A stretch of 64,000 nt of DNA from DASZVB01 sp035545855. GTDB taxonomy: Bacteria; Myxococcota_A; Polyangia; Polyangiales; Polyangiaceae. The stretch is taken from positions 20,373-84,372 of the forward strand of contig DASZXK010000168.1 in NCBI GenBank assembly GCA_035545855.1, given 5' to 3'. The position numbers and the translations under genes are program-made. This document shows positions 36,608-45,583 of the stretch, piece by piece; positions within the stretch are counted from its first letter, which is position 1; each line of letters starts with the position of its first letter. The notes beneath the pieces were generated by a model. That model was not told where the DNA came from. It searched no databases and saw nothing but the letters and a program-made list of their open reading frames with translations.

Positions 36608-37080
36608 CGGCCCGGTTCGCCCTGGCCGCGGTGGGCCTGTTCGCGCTCGCTTGCCGGGAGAACTACCGGATCGGCGAGTACGTCTGGGTCGAATGGGAGG
36701 GGCGCGACTATCCCGCGTACATCGTCGAGCAGAAGAGCAAGGGGAAGCTCCGGGTGCACTTCGACGGCTACGACACGCGCTGGGATCAGGACGTCACGCT
36801 CGAACGGGTGAAGGGCCGCGTCGTGGGGCAGACGACGCCGCCTCCGCCGCCGGAGAAGGTGGCGCGGGCGATGGGGCGGGAGCCGGAGCCGAGCGCGTCC
36901 GCGGGCGTTCCGAGCGTGTACAACGTCGGCGATCGCGTGCGGGTTCGCTGGCGGGGTTCGGTGTACGCGGGCGTCGTCGTGTCCCGGCCCTCGCCCGGCA
37001 AGCTCCTCGTGCACTACGACGGCTACGGCAGCGAATGGGACGAGGCGGTCTCGGAGGATCGTCTCGTCGGAAAACGCTGA
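36604..37080 (+). CDS. Lipoprotein with two Tudor-knot/chromo-barrel-like repeats
   Basis: The 158-aa product has a lipoprotein signal (ALAAVGLFALAC, Cys17). Two similar ~50-residue repeats follow (about 21-69 and 106-154), with a Pro-rich linker between. Each has the pattern Y-x-[VI]-G-[DE]-x-V-x-V-x-W-x-G, then Y-x-[AG]-[YV], then GKL-x-VH[FY]DGY and WD. That matches Tudor-knot or MRG chromo-barrel folds, which in eukaryotes bind methylated histones or RNA. In an exported bacterial protein the ligand must be something else. The GTG start overlaps the patatin stop by four bases. Confidence 0.87.
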   Translation: MTARFALAAVGLFALACRENYRIGEYVWVEWEGRDYPAYIVEQKSKGKLRVHFDGYDTRWDQDVTLERVKGRVVGQTTPPPPPEKVARAMGREPEPSASAGVPSVYNVGDRVRVRWRGSVYAGVVVSRPSPGKLLVHYDGYGSEWDEAVSEDRLVGKR

Positions 37081-37210
37081 CGCTTACCGAAACCCTTCCA
37101 CACTTCTCGGAAGTCTTGGCCCGGCGGGCCGGCGCTCGGTAAGGGGGAGGCTCGTCGATCCGTCGGCTTCGTCACGCGGGGCGTCGGATCGATCGAGGAA
37201 GGAGCTCGGT

Positions 37211-37666
37211 ATGCGCGGACGACGGCGTGCGCGATTCGGTCTGACTCTCGCTCTTCTCTCGGCGGCGGCGCTGATCGCTCCCCGCCTTTCGGCGCGGCCC
37301 CCGACGGTCGCCGTCGGCGAGGTGAGCGTGAAGAGCGCCGGAGCGGATGCGGCGACGGAGCTCGTGCTCCGGGAGCTCGTTCAGCGCGAGATCGGCCGCC
37401 TCCGCCTCGACGAGGGGCGAAGGGACGCGGCCTTCGTCTTCTCGGCGTCCCTGGTCCGTCTCGAGGCGCGCGACGACGCGAACGGCGCGGAGGCGACCTG
37501 CGTCGTCTCCGGGACGCTCCGCCGCGCGGGGAGCGGCGTGCTCGTCGCGCTGCTCCAGGGTCGCGGCGCGGCGGAGGACGAGCGCGGCGCCCGCGACAGC
37601 GCCCGCGTCCACGCGATGGAAGCAGCGGTCGCCGGCGCGGTGCGCCGCCTTCCGGAAGCGCTCTGA
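37211..37666 (+). CDS. Small secreted protein of unknown function
   Basis: The 151-aa product has a signal peptide (GLTLALLSAAALIAPRLSA) followed by a compact alpha/beta-looking domain: PTVAVGEVSVKSAGADAATELVLRELVQREIGRL ... AAFVFSASLVRLEA ... VVSGTLRRAGSGVLVALLQGRG. This resembles periplasmic proteins that sum over operon-wide stress outputs, but I cannot name a family. The start is ATG 37211 with AAGGAG upstream (gagGAAGGAGCT). It is convergent with hflX, 22 bp apart. Confidence 0.75.
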   Translation: MRGRRRARFGLTLALLSAAALIAPRLSARPPTVAVGEVSVKSAGADAATELVLRELVQREIGRLRLDEGRRDAAFVFSASLVRLEARDDANGAEATCVVSGTLRRAGSGVLVALLQGRGAAEDERGARDSARVHAMEAAVAGAVRRLPEAL

Positions 37667-37688
37667 GTGCGCTTCCGAGCTCGGCGCA

Positions 37689-39383
37689 TCACATCGCCGA
37701 CTCGGCCTCTTCGTTCCGCGCGTCCTCGCTCGTCTCCTCGGGGACGCGCGCGGAGCGGCTGAGCACGAACGCGACGCGGTCCACGAGGCGTTTCACCGAG
37801 TCCCGGTCGAGGGCGCTCACGAGGATCGAGTTCGGCTCCGTCTCGAGGGCGGTGCGTTCTTCTTCGGTGATGGAGTCCGCCTTGTTGTAGACGCGGAGGC
37901 GCGGAATTCGATCGAGGGAGAGCTCGTCCAGGAGCTTCGCCGTCGTCTTCTCGTGCTCCTCCCGCTCGACGCTCCCCGCGTCGACCACCTCGAGGAGGAG
38001 GTCCGCGTCGGCGATCTCCTCGAACGTCGCCCGGAACGCCGTGAAGAGGTCCTTCGGCATGTTCCGGATGAACCCCACGGTGTCCGTCACCACGGCGTAC
38101 GAGCCGTCCGGCAGGTGGAGGCGCCGGGCGCGCGTGTCGAGCGTCGCGAAGAGCTTGTTCTCGGCGAGGACGTCCGCGCCGGTGAGCGCGTTCAGGAGCG
38201 TGCTCTTCCCGGCGTTCGTGTACCCGACGATGGCGACGATGGGGAGCGAGCTCGAGTTACGCTTCCTCCGCTGCTGGTCCCGCTTCTTCGCGACGTGCTT
38301 CAGCTCCTTCTCGAGCCGCGTGACTCGCTCTCGAGCCCGGCGCCGGCCGATCTCGAGCTTCGTCTCGCCGGGGCCGCGCCCGCCGATGCCGCCGGTGAGA
38401 CGGCTCAGGGAGTCGTCCTTCTGTCCGAGCCGGGGGAGCGAGTACTTGAGCTGCGCGAGCTCCACCTGGAGCTTGCCGTCCACGCTCTCGGCGCGCTGGG
38501 CGAAGATGTCGAGGATGAGCTGCGTGCGGTCGAGGACTTTCAGGTCCGTCTGGGCGGCGATGCCGCTCGCCTGGGACGGCGAGAGCTCCTGGTCGAAGAT
38601 GAGCGTCTCGGCGTCCACGTCGATCGCCTTCAGGATGATCTCCTCGAGCTTGCCCTTGCCGACGACGAATTTCGGGTCGATCTGATCGCGGAGCTGGATC
38701 ACCTGCTCCACCACCTCCACCCCGGCGGTCTCGGCGAGGGCGGCGAGCTCGGCGAGGCTCGCGCGCGCGGAATCGGCGGAGCGGGAGTTCTTCTTCAGAC
38801 CGACGTGAACGAGGATCGCCCGACCGTCTTTGGCGACGGCGCGCGTCTTTCCGTGCTTCGCGAACTCTCCCTCTAGGGACGCGATGAGCTCGCCGAAGTT
38901 CGGCTGCGGGTGCCCGTAGGGGACCGGCCCGACGATGTCGTATGGCTTGCCGTCGTCCCGGGACGGAACGTTGTAGGCCCACGACATCGACCGGGGCTCG
39001 CCCTCCGCGTCCAGGATGACGGCGGAGACGAGGTCCAGGCGGAGGCGCGTGAGGTCCGTGAGGTCGTCACGGGTGAGTGGCTCGCCGTAGAGATGCGTGT
39101 GCACGAGCCGGAGGGCCCGGAAACGCCCCTCGGCCGCGCGGAGACGGCCGATGTCCGGCAACATGAGCCCCGTGGCCGTGCCGACCACGACGTAGTCCAC
39201 GACGCCGGACCGGTGGACCAGCGCACCCACCTGACGCTTCGTCTCCCGGGATGCCTCGACGAGAGATCTGACCAGCTCGGGTGTCGCAATCCGGTCCAGC
39301 GGTACGCGGCGCCGATAGATGCGCTCGAGGGCCTTGTGGGCCTGTGGGCCGAGGCCCGTGACGTTCCCGTAGATCTCCGGCAT
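37689..39383 (-). CDS. hflX: GTPase HflX (ribosome rescue/splitting factor)
   Basis: HflX is a translational GTPase that binds the 50S subunit and splits stalled 70S ribosomes. The 564-aa product has an extended N-terminal region (1-180), the HflX domain (FVVGKGKLEEI, LIFDQELSPSQ, GGIGGRGPGETKLE), a coiled coil and a G domain: G1 GYTNAGKST, G3 DTVGFI, G4 NKAD. The extra N-terminal domain (MPEIYGNVTGLGPQAHKALE) is shared by many HflX proteins outside the enterics. I chose ATG 39383 because the family begins there; another ATG lies at 39407. Confidence 0.94.
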   Translation of the reverse strand: MPEIYGNVTGLGPQAHKALERIYRRRVPLDRIATPELVRSLVEASRETKRQVGALVHRSGVVDYVVVGTATGLMLPDIGRLRAAEGRFRALRLVHTHLYGEPLTRDDLTDLTRLRLDLVSAVILDAEGEPRSMSWAYNVPSRDDGKPYDIVGPVPYGHPQPNFGELIASLEGEFAKHGKTRAVAKDGRAILVHVGLKKNSRSADSARASLAELAALAETAGVEVVEQVIQLRDQIDPKFVVGKGKLEEIILKAIDVDAETLIFDQELSPSQASGIAAQTDLKVLDRTQLILDIFAQRAESVDGKLQVELAQLKYSLPRLGQKDDSLSRLTGGIGGRGPGETKLEIGRRRARERVTRLEKELKHVAKKRDQQRRKRNSSSLPIVAIVGYTNAGKSTLLNALTGADVLAENKLFATLDTRARRLHLPDGSYAVVTDTVGFIRNMPKDLFTAFRATFEEIADADLLLEVVDAGSVEREEHEKTTAKLLDELSLDRIPRLRVYNKADSITEEERTALETEPNSILVSALDRDSVKRLVDRVAFVLSRSARVPEETSEDARNEEAESAM

Positions 39384-39455
39384 TCCGCTGTTTGACCCCG
39401 GAAACATAGCACACGGCGCTCGCGCGACGCGCCGGGATGGTGTAGTCCGCCGCCC

Positions 39456-40412
39456 ATGGGTTTGTTCACCGAGCTCCCGCTCGATGAGGCGCAGCGCCTC
39501 GGCCGCGCCTACGCCGTGGAGGTCACCGAGGTGACGCCCCTCGGCGCGGGCTCCGTGAACTCCAATTTCCGGCTGGCGGCCGCGGACGGCCGCACCTTCT
39601 TCGCCCGGGTCTACGAGGAGCAGGACGTGGACGGCGCGGACGGCGAGCTCCGGCTGCTCACCGAGCTCGCGTCCCTCGGCCTCCCCGTCGCGGCGCCTCT
39701 CCGTCGCGGGGACGGGTCCCTGGTCTCCATCCACCGCGGGAAGCCCTTCTCGATGTACCCCTGGGTCACCGGGGAGATCCTCTGCCAGAAGCGAGTGACG
39801 CCCGCGCACGCGACGGCCATCGGAGAGGCGCTCGCTCGTCTTCATCTGTCGACCCCCCGGGTCACGCGGCTCGCCGGCGGGCGGTTTCGGGTCGAGGACC
39901 TGCGGGGCCGTCTGGATCGCATCGAGCAGGAGAGCCCGGCGCACCGGGACGCCGCGCTCCACATCCGCCGACGTCTGGAACGCTACACGTCGCTCCGGAA
40001 CGCCGAGATTCCGGAGGGCGTCATCCACGGCGATCTGTTCCGTGACAACGCCCTGTTCTCGGGCGCCCGCGTGGTCGCGCTCCTCGACTTCGAGAGCGCG
40101 TCCCACGGCGCGTTCGCGTTCGACCTCATGGTGACGGTGCTCGCCTGGTGCTACGGGGACGCCTTCGACCCGGTCCTGGTCCACTCGCTCCTCGCGGGCT
40201 ACGCGGCGCACCGTCCGCTCGAGCGCGCGGAGAAGGCCGCGCTCGCGGTCGAGGGAGGCCTCGCGTGCCTTCGTTTCGCGACGACCCGGATCACGGACTT
40301 TTCGATGCGGACGCCCCCCGGGGAGACGCCCTCGCGGGACTTCCGGCGGTTTCTGGCGCGCCTCGAGGCCCTGGAGCAAGGGATGCTCGACGTCCACGTC
40401 GCGGCGCTATGA
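39456..40412 (+). CDS. Homoserine kinase-like protein (APH fold, ThrB type II)
   Basis: The 318-aa product has the aminoglycoside-phosphotransferase-like kinase fold found in type II ThrB: an N lobe starting LGAGSVNSNFRL, hinge MYPWVTGEILC, catalytic loop VIHGDLFRDN and metal Asp in LLDFESA. The overall pattern (MGLFTELPLDEAQRL, FLARLEALEQ) fits homoserine kinase of the threonine pathway. Related choline/aminoglycoside kinases share the loop, so the substrate is probable, not proven. It lies 10 bp upstream of argH; both concern aspartate-derived metabolism. Confidence 0.85.
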   Translation: MGLFTELPLDEAQRLGRAYAVEVTEVTPLGAGSVNSNFRLAAADGRTFFARVYEEQDVDGADGELRLLTELASLGLPVAAPLRRGDGSLVSIHRGKPFSMYPWVTGEILCQKRVTPAHATAIGEALARLHLSTPRVTRLAGGRFRVEDLRGRLDRIEQESPAHRDAALHIRRRLERYTSLRNAEIPEGVIHGDLFRDNALFSGARVVALLDFESASHGAFAFDLMVTVLAWCYGDAFDPVLVHSLLAGYAAHRPLERAEKAALAVEGGLACLRFATTRITDFSMRTPPGETPSRDFRRFLARLEALEQGMLDVHVAAL

Positions 40413-40422
40413 TGCGCCTCCC

Positions 40423-41802
40423 ATGACCGTTGCTCGAGGCGGGCGCCTGTCGCCCGAGGTCAGCGCCTCCATGCAGGCGCTGAATACCAGCGTGGAGACC
40501 GACAAGGAGCTCTGGCGCGAGGACATCCGGGGCTCGCTCGCCCACGTGGCCGGGCTCCGCGGCGCCGGCGTGCTCACCGCCGAGGAGGCCGCGGAGCTCG
40601 TCCGGGGCCTCCGCGCGGTCGAGGACGAGATCCAGCGCGGGGTCATGAAGTGGGACCCGGTCCGGGAAGACGTCCACATGAACATCGAGGCGCGCCTCGC
40701 GGAGATCGTCGGAGACGTCGGCGGGAAGCTCCACACCGGCCGCTCCCGGAACGACCAGGTCGCGACGGACCTCCGCCTCTACACGCGGACGAAGCTCGAC
40801 GAGACGCTCGCGGCGCTCACAGGCCTCCGCAGGGCGATCCTCGACCGTGCGGAGTCGGAGATCGACGTGCTCATGCCGGCGTACACGCACCTGCAACGCG
40901 CGCAGCCGAGCCGGCTCTCGCATCATCTGCTCGCGTGGCAGGAGATGCTCGAGCGCGATCAGGGGCGGCTTTCCGACGCCCGCGCGCGCGTGAACGAATC
41001 CCCGCTCGGGGCGGGCGCCGTCGCCGGGACGGGCTTCTCCGTCGACCGGGAGGCCGTCGCGAAGGAGCTCGGCTTCGCCCGCGCGATGCGGAACTCGATC
41101 GACGCGACGGGGAGCCGGGATTTCCTGATGGAGGTGGCGGGCGCCCTCGCCATCGTGGGCGTGCACCTCTCTCGGATCGGGGAGGAGATCGTGATCTGGT
41201 CCACCACCGAGTTCGGCTTCCTGCAGCTCTCGGACCAGTTCTCCACGAGCTCTTCGATGATGCCACAGAAGAAGAACCCGGACGTCGCGGAGCTCGTGCG
41301 AGGCAAGTGCGCGCGGCTCATCGGCTGCGTCACGGCGCTCTACGCGCTCGAGAAGAGCCTCGCCTTCGGGTACGGCCGGGACCTCCAGGAGGACAAGCGC
41401 CCGATCTTCGACGCGTTCGACGCCGCCCTCGTGAGCGTCCACGCTCTCACGGGTGCCATCGCGACGTGCACGTTCGACGCGAAGCGGCTTCACGCTGCGC
41501 TCGAGCGCGGCCACCTCTGCGCGACGGACCTCGCGGACTACCTCGTCACTCAGGGGATGCCGTTCCGGAAGGCGCACCACGTCGTCGGCGCGCTGGTCTC
41601 CGAGGCGGAGAAGCGAGGAGTGCAGCTCGGAGAGCTTCCGATGGACGTCCTCGTCGCGGCGCACCCGAGCCTCGGCGCGGATGCCGTGCGCGCGGCCCTG
41701 GATCCGGCGCAGGCCGTCGAGCGGAGGACGGTCGTGGGAGGCCCGGCGAGGCCGCGCGTCGTGGAAGCGATTCGTGGCGCGCGAAGTCGCCTCGGGACCT
41801 GA
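40423..41802 (+). CDS. argH: Argininosuccinate lyase
   Basis: ArgH splits argininosuccinate into arginine and fumarate, the last step of arginine synthesis. The 459-aa product has the fumarase/aspartase-superfamily regions: EDVHMNIEARLAEIVGD and TGRSRNDQVATDLRLY (substrate binding), YTHLQRAQPSRLSHHLLAW, and the signature loop SSSMMPQKKNPD with the catalytic Ser. The length is standard. The start follows the kinase gene by 10 bp, so they are probably co-transcribed. argG is not in the window. Confidence 0.97.
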   Translation: MTVARGGRLSPEVSASMQALNTSVETDKELWREDIRGSLAHVAGLRGAGVLTAEEAAELVRGLRAVEDEIQRGVMKWDPVREDVHMNIEARLAEIVGDVGGKLHTGRSRNDQVATDLRLYTRTKLDETLAALTGLRRAILDRAESEIDVLMPAYTHLQRAQPSRLSHHLLAWQEMLERDQGRLSDARARVNESPLGAGAVAGTGFSVDREAVAKELGFARAMRNSIDATGSRDFLMEVAGALAIVGVHLSRIGEEIVIWSTTEFGFLQLSDQFSTSSSMMPQKKNPDVAELVRGKCARLIGCVTALYALEKSLAFGYGRDLQEDKRPIFDAFDAALVSVHALTGAIATCTFDAKRLHAALERGHLCATDLADYLVTQGMPFRKAHHVVGALVSEAEKRGVQLGELPMDVLVAAHPSLGADAVRAALDPAQAVERRTVVGGPARPRVVEAIRGARSRLGT

Positions 41803-41805
41803 AGG

Positions 41806-42849
41806 TCAGCGCGCGCCCGGCCCGGAAAAAGTGACCGTGTCCCTCGGGGCGCCTTCGCGATCGAACGCCCCGGACCGGACGAGGAGGATCCCCGCGGCCG
41901 TCGCGGCGACCACGGAGACGACCGTCCACGAGATCCAGGCGTGGCTCGGCGGCGGCTCGCCCGGCGGCTGCATCGGTCCCTCGAGCTCCTTGCCCCAGGC
42001 GCGGCTCCAAGGAAGGAGCGTCCCGCAGCTCGAGCGCTCGCAGCGCGCGATCTCGATCCGCGTTTCCCCCGCGTCGCGCGCGACGGCCCAGTTCGGGCAG
42101 AGTATGCGGTGCGGTATCTCGACGCGGGAGCCCACGAAGCGCACGCCGTCGAAGTCCGTCTCGCTGCACGGCACGACGGGCGGAAGTGCAATCTCCACCG
42201 GCTCCGACTCGGCGGAGACCCAGCCCGCCCACGCGAGGCGTCCTCGGCGGAGCACGCGGACGTGATGTTCGCCGGCGGCGAGCATTCGCGGCTCTGTCGA
42301 CGACGCACCGTCGATCTCCACATCGTCCCCGGCGAGCGGGCCTCGGAGCGGAACGGGGGGCGACGGCGCAGAATCCGCGCCGGTGTTGCCCGCGCGAACG
42401 GACGGGGCGGGCCCCGCGGATCGCGGCACGAGCCCCTCTTCGCCGAACGCGGTCGCGCGGGTCCCCTCGAGGATCTCGGCGCGCCGATCGAGGATCGCGG
42501 CGAGCTCCGGATCCTCCTTTTTCACGAGGGCGGCGTGGGCGCGGCAGGTCTCCGCCATGAGCCACGCCGCCTGGGGGAGCGCGGGGTTGCCTTTGAGCAG
42601 GAGCTCGGCGCTCGAGAGCGCGGTCTCCGCGGCACGAGGATCGGCGTAGCTCGCGGTCCGTGCGTTCTCGAGCAGCGATTCGACCTCGGTCGCGATCTCG
42701 TCTCCTGCGGCGGCTGGTTCCAGACGCGCCTCCGGAGCCGGCTCCTCGAGGGTCGCGATCCGCGACTCGGCCCAGCCCGACAGGTCCGCCTCGTGGCCCG
42801 GGTAGGTGGCGGTCGCACCGAGCCAAACCAGCACGATTTTCGCGCTCAC
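41806..42849 (-). CDS. Predicted membrane-anchored protein with PEGA-like domain
   Basis: The 347-aa product starts at GTG 42849 with a short hydrophobic stretch (AKIVLVWLGATATY). A helical region with TPR-like spacing follows (~30-110, ending in a CRAHAAL helix). Next is a PEGA-like beta repeat (GDDVEIDGASSTEPRMLAAGEHHVRVLRRG), then a short Cys-containing segment (PCSETDF, ILCPNWAVA, CERSSCG). It ends with a transmembrane helix (AWISWTVVSVVAATAAGILLV). Similar layouts occur in myxobacterial hypothetical proteins. It is divergent from the MglA-type GTPase gene and convergent with argH. Confidence 0.72.
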   Translation of the reverse strand: MSAKIVLVWLGATATYPGHEADLSGWAESRIATLEEPAPEARLEPAAAGDEIATEVESLLENARTASYADPRAAETALSSAELLLKGNPALPQAAWLMAETCRAHAALVKKEDPELAAILDRRAEILEGTRATAFGEEGLVPRSAGPAPSVRAGNTGADSAPSPPVPLRGPLAGDDVEIDGASSTEPRMLAAGEHHVRVLRRGRLAWAGWVSAESEPVEIALPPVVPCSETDFDGVRFVGSRVEIPHRILCPNWAVARDAGETRIEIARCERSSCGTLLPWSRAWGKELEGPMQPPGEPPPSHAWISWTVVSVVAATAAGILLVRSGAFDREGAPRDTVTFSGPGAR

Positions 42850-43044
42850 GGCGCCCGCCCTGAGGGCCGGGGGAACGGCCCGAGAGGAGACGCCCCTGGC
42901 AATCGACCCGCCGCGAACCGACTTCGGAAGGCGAAGGCGCAAGTGTTCGAGAGGGTTGTCCGTAGGGTAGACTGGCGATTTGGTACGGCTCTCCCCGGAC
43001 TTCGGGGGCCCCGAGCCCAACCCAGGCCTACGGAGACATACCCG

Positions 43045-43773
43045 GTGCAGCTTGATTTTGCCGCGCGCGAACTCACCGTAAAACTCGTCTACTACGGGCC
43101 GGCGCTCAGCGGAAAGACCTCGAACCTCCAGGCCCTCCACGACGCGACGGATCCCGGCTCCACCGGGCGTCTGATGACGCTCGAGACGAAGGACGACCGC
43201 ACCCTCTTCTTCGATCTCCTCCCCCTGACGTTCAAGGGGAAGGGCGACCTCTCGGTTCGTCTGAAGGTCTTCACCGTACCGGGGCAGGTGATCCACGCCT
43301 CCACCCGGAGGCTCGTCGTCCAGGGCGCGGACGGCGTCGCGTTCATCGCGGACTCCCAGATCGCCGAGACGCAGCACAACGCGGACGCCTTCATGGATCT
43401 CAAGCAGAACCTGAAGGCGAACGGCCTGTCTTTGAAGCAGATGCCGCTCATCATCCAGTTCAACAAGCGGGATCTGAAGAACGTCCGGAGCGACGAGGAG
43501 ATCGCCGGGCTCGCTGCCCAGGGGCGGGAGCCCGTCTACCTCGCCGTCGCGACGCGAGGGGAGGGCGTGGTCGAGAGCTTCATCGGGCTCCTCCACCTGA
43601 CGTGGAGCGCTCTCGAGGCGGAGCACGAGCTCAGCCGGAAGTTCGGGTTCGACTCGAAGGCGTTCCTCCAGGAGGTCGCGACGAAGCTCGGCGACCAGCG
43701 ACCGGTCTCCGAGATCCTCGCGACGTGCGTGGGCGGGGCGCTCGAGGTCCTGCGGCCGGAGGCGGCTCCGTGA
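43045..43773 (+). CDS. MglA-type small GTPase
   Basis: The 242-aa product closely follows MglA, the Ras-like GTPase that sets polarity in Myxococcus. It has P-loop YYGPALSGKTSN (residues 16-27), TLFFDLLPL, VFTVPGQ (MglA has TVPGQ where other GTPases have DTAGQ), VAFIADSQ and G4 FNKRDL. It lacks the MglA name-bearing neighbours: no mglB is adjacent. It has a C-terminal extension of ~40 residues beyond MglA. GTG 43045 is preceded by GGAG. Its stop overlaps the sensor kinase start by four bases, so the two are made together. Confidence 0.93.
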   Translation: MQLDFAARELTVKLVYYGPALSGKTSNLQALHDATDPGSTGRLMTLETKDDRTLFFDLLPLTFKGKGDLSVRLKVFTVPGQVIHASTRRLVVQGADGVAFIADSQIAETQHNADAFMDLKQNLKANGLSLKQMPLIIQFNKRDLKNVRSDEEIAGLAAQGREPVYLAVATRGEGVVESFIGLLHLTWSALEAEHELSRKFGFDSKAFLQEVATKLGDQRPVSEILATCVGGALEVLRPEAAP

Positions 43774-45197
43774 CCGTCGCGGCGAAGGAAGAGCGGTCCC
43801 TCGACGAGCTCACGCTCGGGAGCGCGCTGCTCCTCGAGGAGCTCGTCGACCGGAGCGCGCTCTCGGAGATGGCCCAGAGCTTCCACGAGCTCTTCGGCAT
43901 GCCGCTCCGCATCTTCAGCGAGGCGGGGCTCCTGCTGGCGGACGCGAGCGCTCAGCCTGCGATCTACGAGTACCTCGCGGAGAAGCACCGCCGCGCCAAG
44001 GCCGCCCTCCAGGAAGTCGTGACGGCGGTGAAGCGGGTCGACCCCGGCGCTCGGGGCGAGGCGTCCTACACGTGCTTCACGGGCGGCGTGTATCACGTCG
44101 TCGCCATCCGCTACGACGGGCGTCAGCTCGGACGCATGGTCCTCGGGCCGTTCCTCCCGCCCGCGACGAAAGACATCCCGCAGTCGCTCCTCGCCGTGGA
44201 GCCCGACGTGGACGTGGTCGCGGCGAAAGAGCTCCTGCTCAAGATGCCCCGCGCTCGCGAGGAGACGGTCCGGCAGATCGCACGCCATCTCCGGGTGACG
44301 CTCGACCTCATCCTGTTCAGCGGACACAAGGCGCTCCTCACGAGCAGCATGCACCTCGCCTCCGTGAGGGAGAGCTTTCGGGACCTCCAGGAGAAGAACG
44401 GCAAGCTCCAGGAGGCCTACGATCGCCTGAAGGAGCTCGACCGGCTGAAGAGCAACTTCCTCGCGACCGTCTCCCACGAGCTCCGGACGCCGCTCACGTC
44501 CATCATCGGGTACAGCGAGATGCTCGCCGAGGGCATCGCGGGCGACATGACGGTCGAGCAGAAGGACTTCGTACGTACGATCCACGAGAAGGGCGAGCAG
44601 CTCCTCGAGCTCATCAGCGGCCTCCTCGACCTCTCGAAGCTCGAGAGCGGCACTCTCGCGGTGAAGAAGATCGACGTCGTGGTCGGCGATCTCGTCGCGG
44701 ACGTCGTGAACACCGTCTCGCCGACGGCGCGGAAGCGCGGCGTCACCGTGACGAGCGACGTCGCGGCGGGCCTCCCGAAGCTCTGGGGCGACCCGACGCG
44801 CCTCCGCCAGGTGCTCCTGAACCTCACGGACAACGCCCTGAAGTTCACGCCCCAGGGCGGGACGGTGGCGCTCTCCGCGCGGCTCATCTCCGTGGATCTC
44901 TCGCCGGAGGACGACGACGGAGGGCTCGTGCTCCTTCGATCGAAGCAGCCGGCGATCGAGATCCGCGTGGCGGACGACGGCATCGGCATCCCGGACGCCG
45001 AGAAGACGAAGGTCTTCGACGCGTTCTACCAGGTGGATTCGAGCTCGACGCGTCAGGTCGGCGGCACGGGGCTCGGACTGTCGATCGTGAAGCGGCTCGT
45101 CGAAGGCCACGACGGCCGCGTCACCATCGAGGACAACGAGCCGAAGGGCGCCATCTTCGTCGTCACGCTGCCGTTGAAGCGCGCGACGCTGTCCTAG
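43770..45197 (+). CDS. Sensor histidine kinase with N-terminal PocR-like domain
   Basis: The 475-aa product has no membrane segment. Residues ~22-165 resemble the PocR ligand-binding domain (LRIFSEAGLLLADAS ... CFTGGVYHVVAIRYDGRQLGRMVLGPFLP), which usually senses small molecules. A coiled coil follows, then HisKA with phospho-acceptor His236 in VSHELRTPL. The HATPase_c domain has N-box LTDNALKFTP, G1 DDGIGIP and G2 GGTGLGLSIV. No response regulator gene is adjacent. The GTG start overlaps the MglA-type GTPase stop, which implies a shared function. Confidence 0.94.
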   Translation: MTVAAKEERSLDELTLGSALLLEELVDRSALSEMAQSFHELFGMPLRIFSEAGLLLADASAQPAIYEYLAEKHRRAKAALQEVVTAVKRVDPGARGEASYTCFTGGVYHVVAIRYDGRQLGRMVLGPFLPPATKDIPQSLLAVEPDVDVVAAKELLLKMPRAREETVRQIARHLRVTLDLILFSGHKALLTSSMHLASVRESFRDLQEKNGKLQEAYDRLKELDRLKSNFLATVSHELRTPLTSIIGYSEMLAEGIAGDMTVEQKDFVRTIHEKGEQLLELISGLLDLSKLESGTLAVKKIDVVVGDLVADVVNTVSPTARKRGVTVTSDVAAGLPKLWGDPTRLRQVLLNLTDNALKFTPQGGTVALSARLISVDLSPEDDDGGLVLLRSKQPAIEIRVADDGIGIPDAEKTKVFDAFYQVDSSSTRQVGGTGLGLSIVKRLVEGHDGRVTIEDNEPKGAIFVVTLPLKRATLS

Positions 45198-45222
45198 CCG
45201 CCGGGACGATCGAGCCGCTCGG

Positions 45223-45480
45223 CTACGAGAGCGGCCCCCGGTGCTGCCGAGCGACCCTGAGGAGCGCGATGTCCGTCCCGTGCCGGAGGATCAGCTCCTC
45301 CACGGCATCGTGAACGTCTTCGTCCACCTCGCCCGTGTAGTCGTCCACGTGGAACCCACCGTCCGAGACGTCCAGCCGACCTTCGCCGACGATGACGCCG
45401 TTCGGGCGGCGGATCTCCAGGATGGAGCCGTCCGTCAGGGCTTCGTACTTCGCGGTGCGCGTGACGATGGGTTGAATCAC
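45223..45480 (-). CDS. Small protein of unknown function
   Basis: The 85-aa product (GTG start at 45480, IQPIVTRTAKYEALTDGSILEIRRPNGVIVGEGRLDVSDGG) has a compact beta-rich look and an acidic C-terminal helix (DEDVHDAVEELILRHG). No signal peptide, cysteine or known motif is seen. It ends 25 bp from the histidine kinase stop, convergently, and is divergent from thiL. The coding call rests on its balanced, non-Arg-rich composition. Confidence 0.6.
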   Translation of the reverse strand: MIQPIVTRTAKYEALTDGSILEIRRPNGVIVGEGRLDVSDGGFHVDDYTGEVDEDVHDAVEELILRHGTDIALLRVARQHRGPLS

Positions 45481-45583
45481 CGCGTCAAGGTGGGGCTTCC
45501 CGGCGGGAAAGCAAGGGGCGCGCCGGCCGGGGGGCGCGGCGACTTGAGTCCGTGTTCGCCTCGTGAAAACCATGCCGAATCGC

